Part shown: positions 60,022 through 61,608 of the stretch, piece by piece
Layout of the letters: each line of letters starts with the position of its first letter
How positions within the stretch are numbered: position 1 is the stretch's first letter
DNA from: Kytococcus schroeteri
GTDB taxonomy: Bacteria; Actinomycetota; Actinomycetes; Actinomycetales; Dermatophilaceae
NCBI RefSeq assembly: GCF_002847825.1
Contig: NZ_PKIZ01000017.1
Location: forward strand, 1-61,608
Reading direction: 5' to 3'
DNA length: 61,608 nt
Position numbers and translations under genes: made by a program
Notes under the pieces: model-generated
Seen by the model: the letters and a program-made list of their open reading frames with translations, nothing else
The model's database searches: none
What the model was told of the DNA's origin: nothing

Positions 60022-61427
60022 GGGGTGAGTCCTCCGCCGATGAGGAGCATGCGGAGTCGGTAGTTGTGGCGGTTGCGGAAGCCGCGCGCGACGCGGCGGT
60101 GGAGCTCGATCAGTCCGTTGATGGCTTCGGTGCCGCCGTTGGATGCTCCGCCGGTGTCGTAGTAGGCCAGCAGGGGTGCGGACCATCGTTGCAGGGTGCG
60201 GCCCAGGCGTTTGACCTCGCGGATGGGACTGGTCGGCAGGATCTCGAGCAGGCGCTGCGCGGCGGCCCTGCCGACGGTGGGGGTGGGGGCGTGGAACAGG
60301 GCTCGGACGTCCTGGGCGACCTGCCAGGCGAGCTCCACCTCGACGTGTGCCTCGTGAGCGGTGAACGCCGCGGTCAGGCGGGCTCGTTGCCGGTCAGAGA
60401 TGTTCTCGACCCCAGCGCGCAGCAGGGTCCTGATCCCGTACAAGGGGTCGCCCCTGCGCCCGCGGTGGCCGGTGGTGTCCTGCTGGACCCGGCGACGGAC
60501 GTCATCCACGCACGCGGTGGCGAGCTTCACGACGTGGAAGGCGTCCACGACCGCGGTCGCGTCGGCGAGGTGGTCATCGATCGCGTTCTTGTACCCGTGG
60601 AAGGGGTCCAGGGTGGCGATCTGCACGGCGTCGCGGAAGTCCTGCCCGCGGTCAGTGAGCCACGCCCCGTACACGGCGCCGGAACGGCCCGGGACGAGGT
60701 CGAGCAGCCGGGCACGGGTCCGGCCGTCCTGGTCGCGGGTCAGGTCGACCATTCCGGTGAGCATCCGCGGGCCACGCGTGCGCGGATCGACGTGGTGCCA
60801 CACGTGCTCATCGACCCCGAGCACCGTGACACCGTCGAACCGGGCCGGGTCGGCCTCCAACGCTTCCAGGTGGGCGCGCACAGCGTTCCACACGGTGTGC
60901 CAGTCCACCCCCAGCCGGCGGGCCAGACCTGAGATCGAAGCGTGCTCGCCCCGCAGTTCGCGCACTGCCCAGGACACCGCCCGGGTGGTCAACGTGCCCC
61001 GTGGTGGGGCCACCGACGGGTTCTGCTCGGTGAAGCTCGCACCAGGGCAGAGGGCCTCTCGGCACACGTATCTGCGCTTGGCCCACACCAGTCGCACCGG
61101 TCTGCCGAACGAGGGGGCGTCCACCAGGCGGACCTGATCGCGGCCGTGAGCGGTGGCCACCACCCCACAGTGCGGGCACCCGGCCGGCCCCGACGTGGAC
61201 TCCACGTGCACCACCAGCCCAGCATCACCGTCATCCACCACCCCGGTGACGCTCATCGCCGGCAACCCCAGCCACGTCTGACAGGCACCACACGAGGCAG
61301 CAGGGCACGGGGAAGTAGGCTCAGGCACAGTCGAGGTCCTTGGCGATCCGAGGGGGTAGAAGTCCTCAGATCATGCCCGGGACCTCGACCCCTACCCCCA
61401 AGCACCCACGCTCAACTCCGAAGAGCC
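59995..61427 (-). mobile_element. ISL3-family insertion sequence
   Basis: The 1,433-bp element is bounded by perfect 24-bp inverted repeats (59995-60018, starting GGCTCTTCGGAGTTGAG, and 61404-61427). It contains one transposase gene. The 8-bp flanks differ (GTGAATCC on the left, CGTTATCG on the right), so the target-site duplication expected for ISL3 is missing. This indicates a deletion or recombination after insertion. Confidence 0.9.
60018..61328 (-). CDS. ISL3-family transposase
   Basis: The 436-residue transposase has an N-terminal zinc-ribbon region (CPHCGVV with a second pair around RRYVCREALCPG), a helix-turn-helix (HASISGLARRLGVDWHTVWNAV), and the DDE catalytic core with VLGVDEHVWHH, IATLDPFHGYKNAI and AVVDAFHVVKLA, ending SNGGTEAINGLIELHRRVARGFRNRHNYRLRMLL. 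It appears full length and intact. The start is GTG 61328. The stop codon overlaps the ATG of the truncated MFS gene in the IS end. Confidence 0.93.
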   Translation of the reverse strand: MPEPTSPCPAASCGACQTWLGLPAMSVTGVVDDGDAGLVVHVESTSGPAGCPHCGVVATAHGRDQVRLVDAPSFGRPVRLVWAKRRYVCREALCPGASFTEQNPSVAPPRGTLTTRAVSWAVRELRGEHASISGLARRLGVDWHTVWNAVRAHLEALEADPARFDGVTVLGVDEHVWHHVDPRTRGPRMLTGMVDLTRDQDGRTRARLLDLVPGRSGAVYGAWLTDRGQDFRDAVQIATLDPFHGYKNAIDDHLADATAVVDAFHVVKLATACVDDVRRRVQQDTTGHRGRRGDPLYGIRTLLRAGVENISDRQRARLTAAFTAHEAHVEVELAWQVAQDVRALFHAPTPTVGRAAAQRLLEILPTSPIREVKRLGRTLQRWSAPLLAYYDTGGASNGGTEAINGLIELHRRVARGFRNRHNYRLRMLLIGGGLTP

Positions 61428-61519
61428 CGTTATCGGGAACCTGTGGAAAACCCTGCCGGTGGGGTGGTGCGCTGTGCCAAGGTGCCGGTGTTGCCCTTCG
61501 TCGCACCGGGAGACCCCTC

Positions 61520-61608
61520 ATGCCCGCTGGTTCGTTGCCCGTGAAGACCGCCGTGCTCGCCGTGTGCGGGGCCCTGTTGGTGGGGGCGTGCTCCTCCGAT
61601 GCGGAGGG
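61520..61608 (+). CDS. DUF6318-like lipoprotein, 5' end only (second copy or contig overlap)
   Basis: ATG 61520 with GGGAGA eight bases upstream starts MPAGSLPVKTAVLAVCGAL and continues into the lipobox. From 61529 onward the sequence is identical to bases 1-80 and in the same frame. The gene runs off the window end. It is either a paralogue of the first gene or the same gene in a contig that closes on itself. The 92 bases between the IS and this ATG show no other feature. Confidence 0.8.
   Translation, partial: MPAGSLPVKTAVLAVCGALLVGACSSDAE

Noticed and set aside
1..61608. A circular plasmid or phage genome, suggested by the identical 80-base ends
   Set aside because: Core chromosomal genes (cysS, ispDF, carD, gpmA, mshA, senX3-regX3) fill the window and there are no replication, partition, portal, terminase or integrase genes. 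Circular closure is therefore more likely an assembly effect or tandem duplication.

Overview
The window is very GC-rich DNA with densely packed, frequently ATGA/GTGA-overlapping genes. It carries actinobacterial signature genes: carD, senX3-regX3, mshA and mycothiol-dependent formaldehyde dehydrogenase, Rpf-type cell-wall enzymes behind c-di-AMP riboswitches, and many start codons that sit 6-8 nt after a TANNNT box (leaderless genes). This points to a chromosomal segment of a Micrococcales-type actinobacterium. A Kytococcus/Dermacoccaceae-like host is my best guess from gene style, held with low confidence. There is no plasmid replication module, prophage or CRISPR array.

Layout. 1-1625: surface lipoprotein (DUF6318-like, 5' end cut by the window) and a PKD-domain protein. 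1841-5993: histidine utilisation (hutH, SSS-family symporter, divergent IclR regulator). 6161-9199: copper-chaperone lipoprotein plus Tat-exported DyP peroxidase, and a quinone oxidoreductase. 9239-12400: a small secreted cysteine-containing peptide followed by a hairpin and a dedicated ABC transporter, the best candidate for an undescribed system here. 12588-16526: S58 peptidase and the lutABC lactate-oxidation operon, preceded by the fossil 3' end of an L-lactate permease gene. 16682-20653: a MacB/FtsX-like ABC transporter divergent from a two-component system, with five copies of a GCACGGGAA motif between them. 20974-27994: BCCT osmolyte transporter and a five-gene peptide/nickel-type ABC operon. 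27981-31370: FAD dehydrogenase, MFS exporter and ArsR regulator. 31472-35250: DUF559 nuclease-like gene framed by direct repeats, then an operon ending in an in-frame chimera of cation/H+ antiporter fragments with the C-terminal part of glucose-6-phosphate dehydrogenase.

35382-44856: metallo-hydrolase, NAD(P)-binding protein, LLM oxidoreductase, tRNA-Thr, two Rpf-like paralogues each with its own promoter and c-di-AMP riboswitch, a Ser/Thr kinase, and otsAB trehalose synthesis. 44879-52635: rlmB-cysS, Pro/Ser-rich lipoprotein, mscR with its hydrolase, ispDF and carD with a divergent lpqE-like lipoprotein. 52652-58790: regX3-senX3, a Pho-box region, phoU, gpmA, a YbjN protein, mshA and a methyltransferase. 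58822-61427: an ISL3-family element that has cut off the 5' end of an MFS gene and supplies it with a new start codon.

The last 80 bases repeat the first 80 exactly, so the contig either ends in a repeated lipoprotein gene or closes on itself. Three scars (lldP remnant, khtU-zwf chimera, IS-truncated MFS gene) show that this segment has been remodelled by deletions and insertion.
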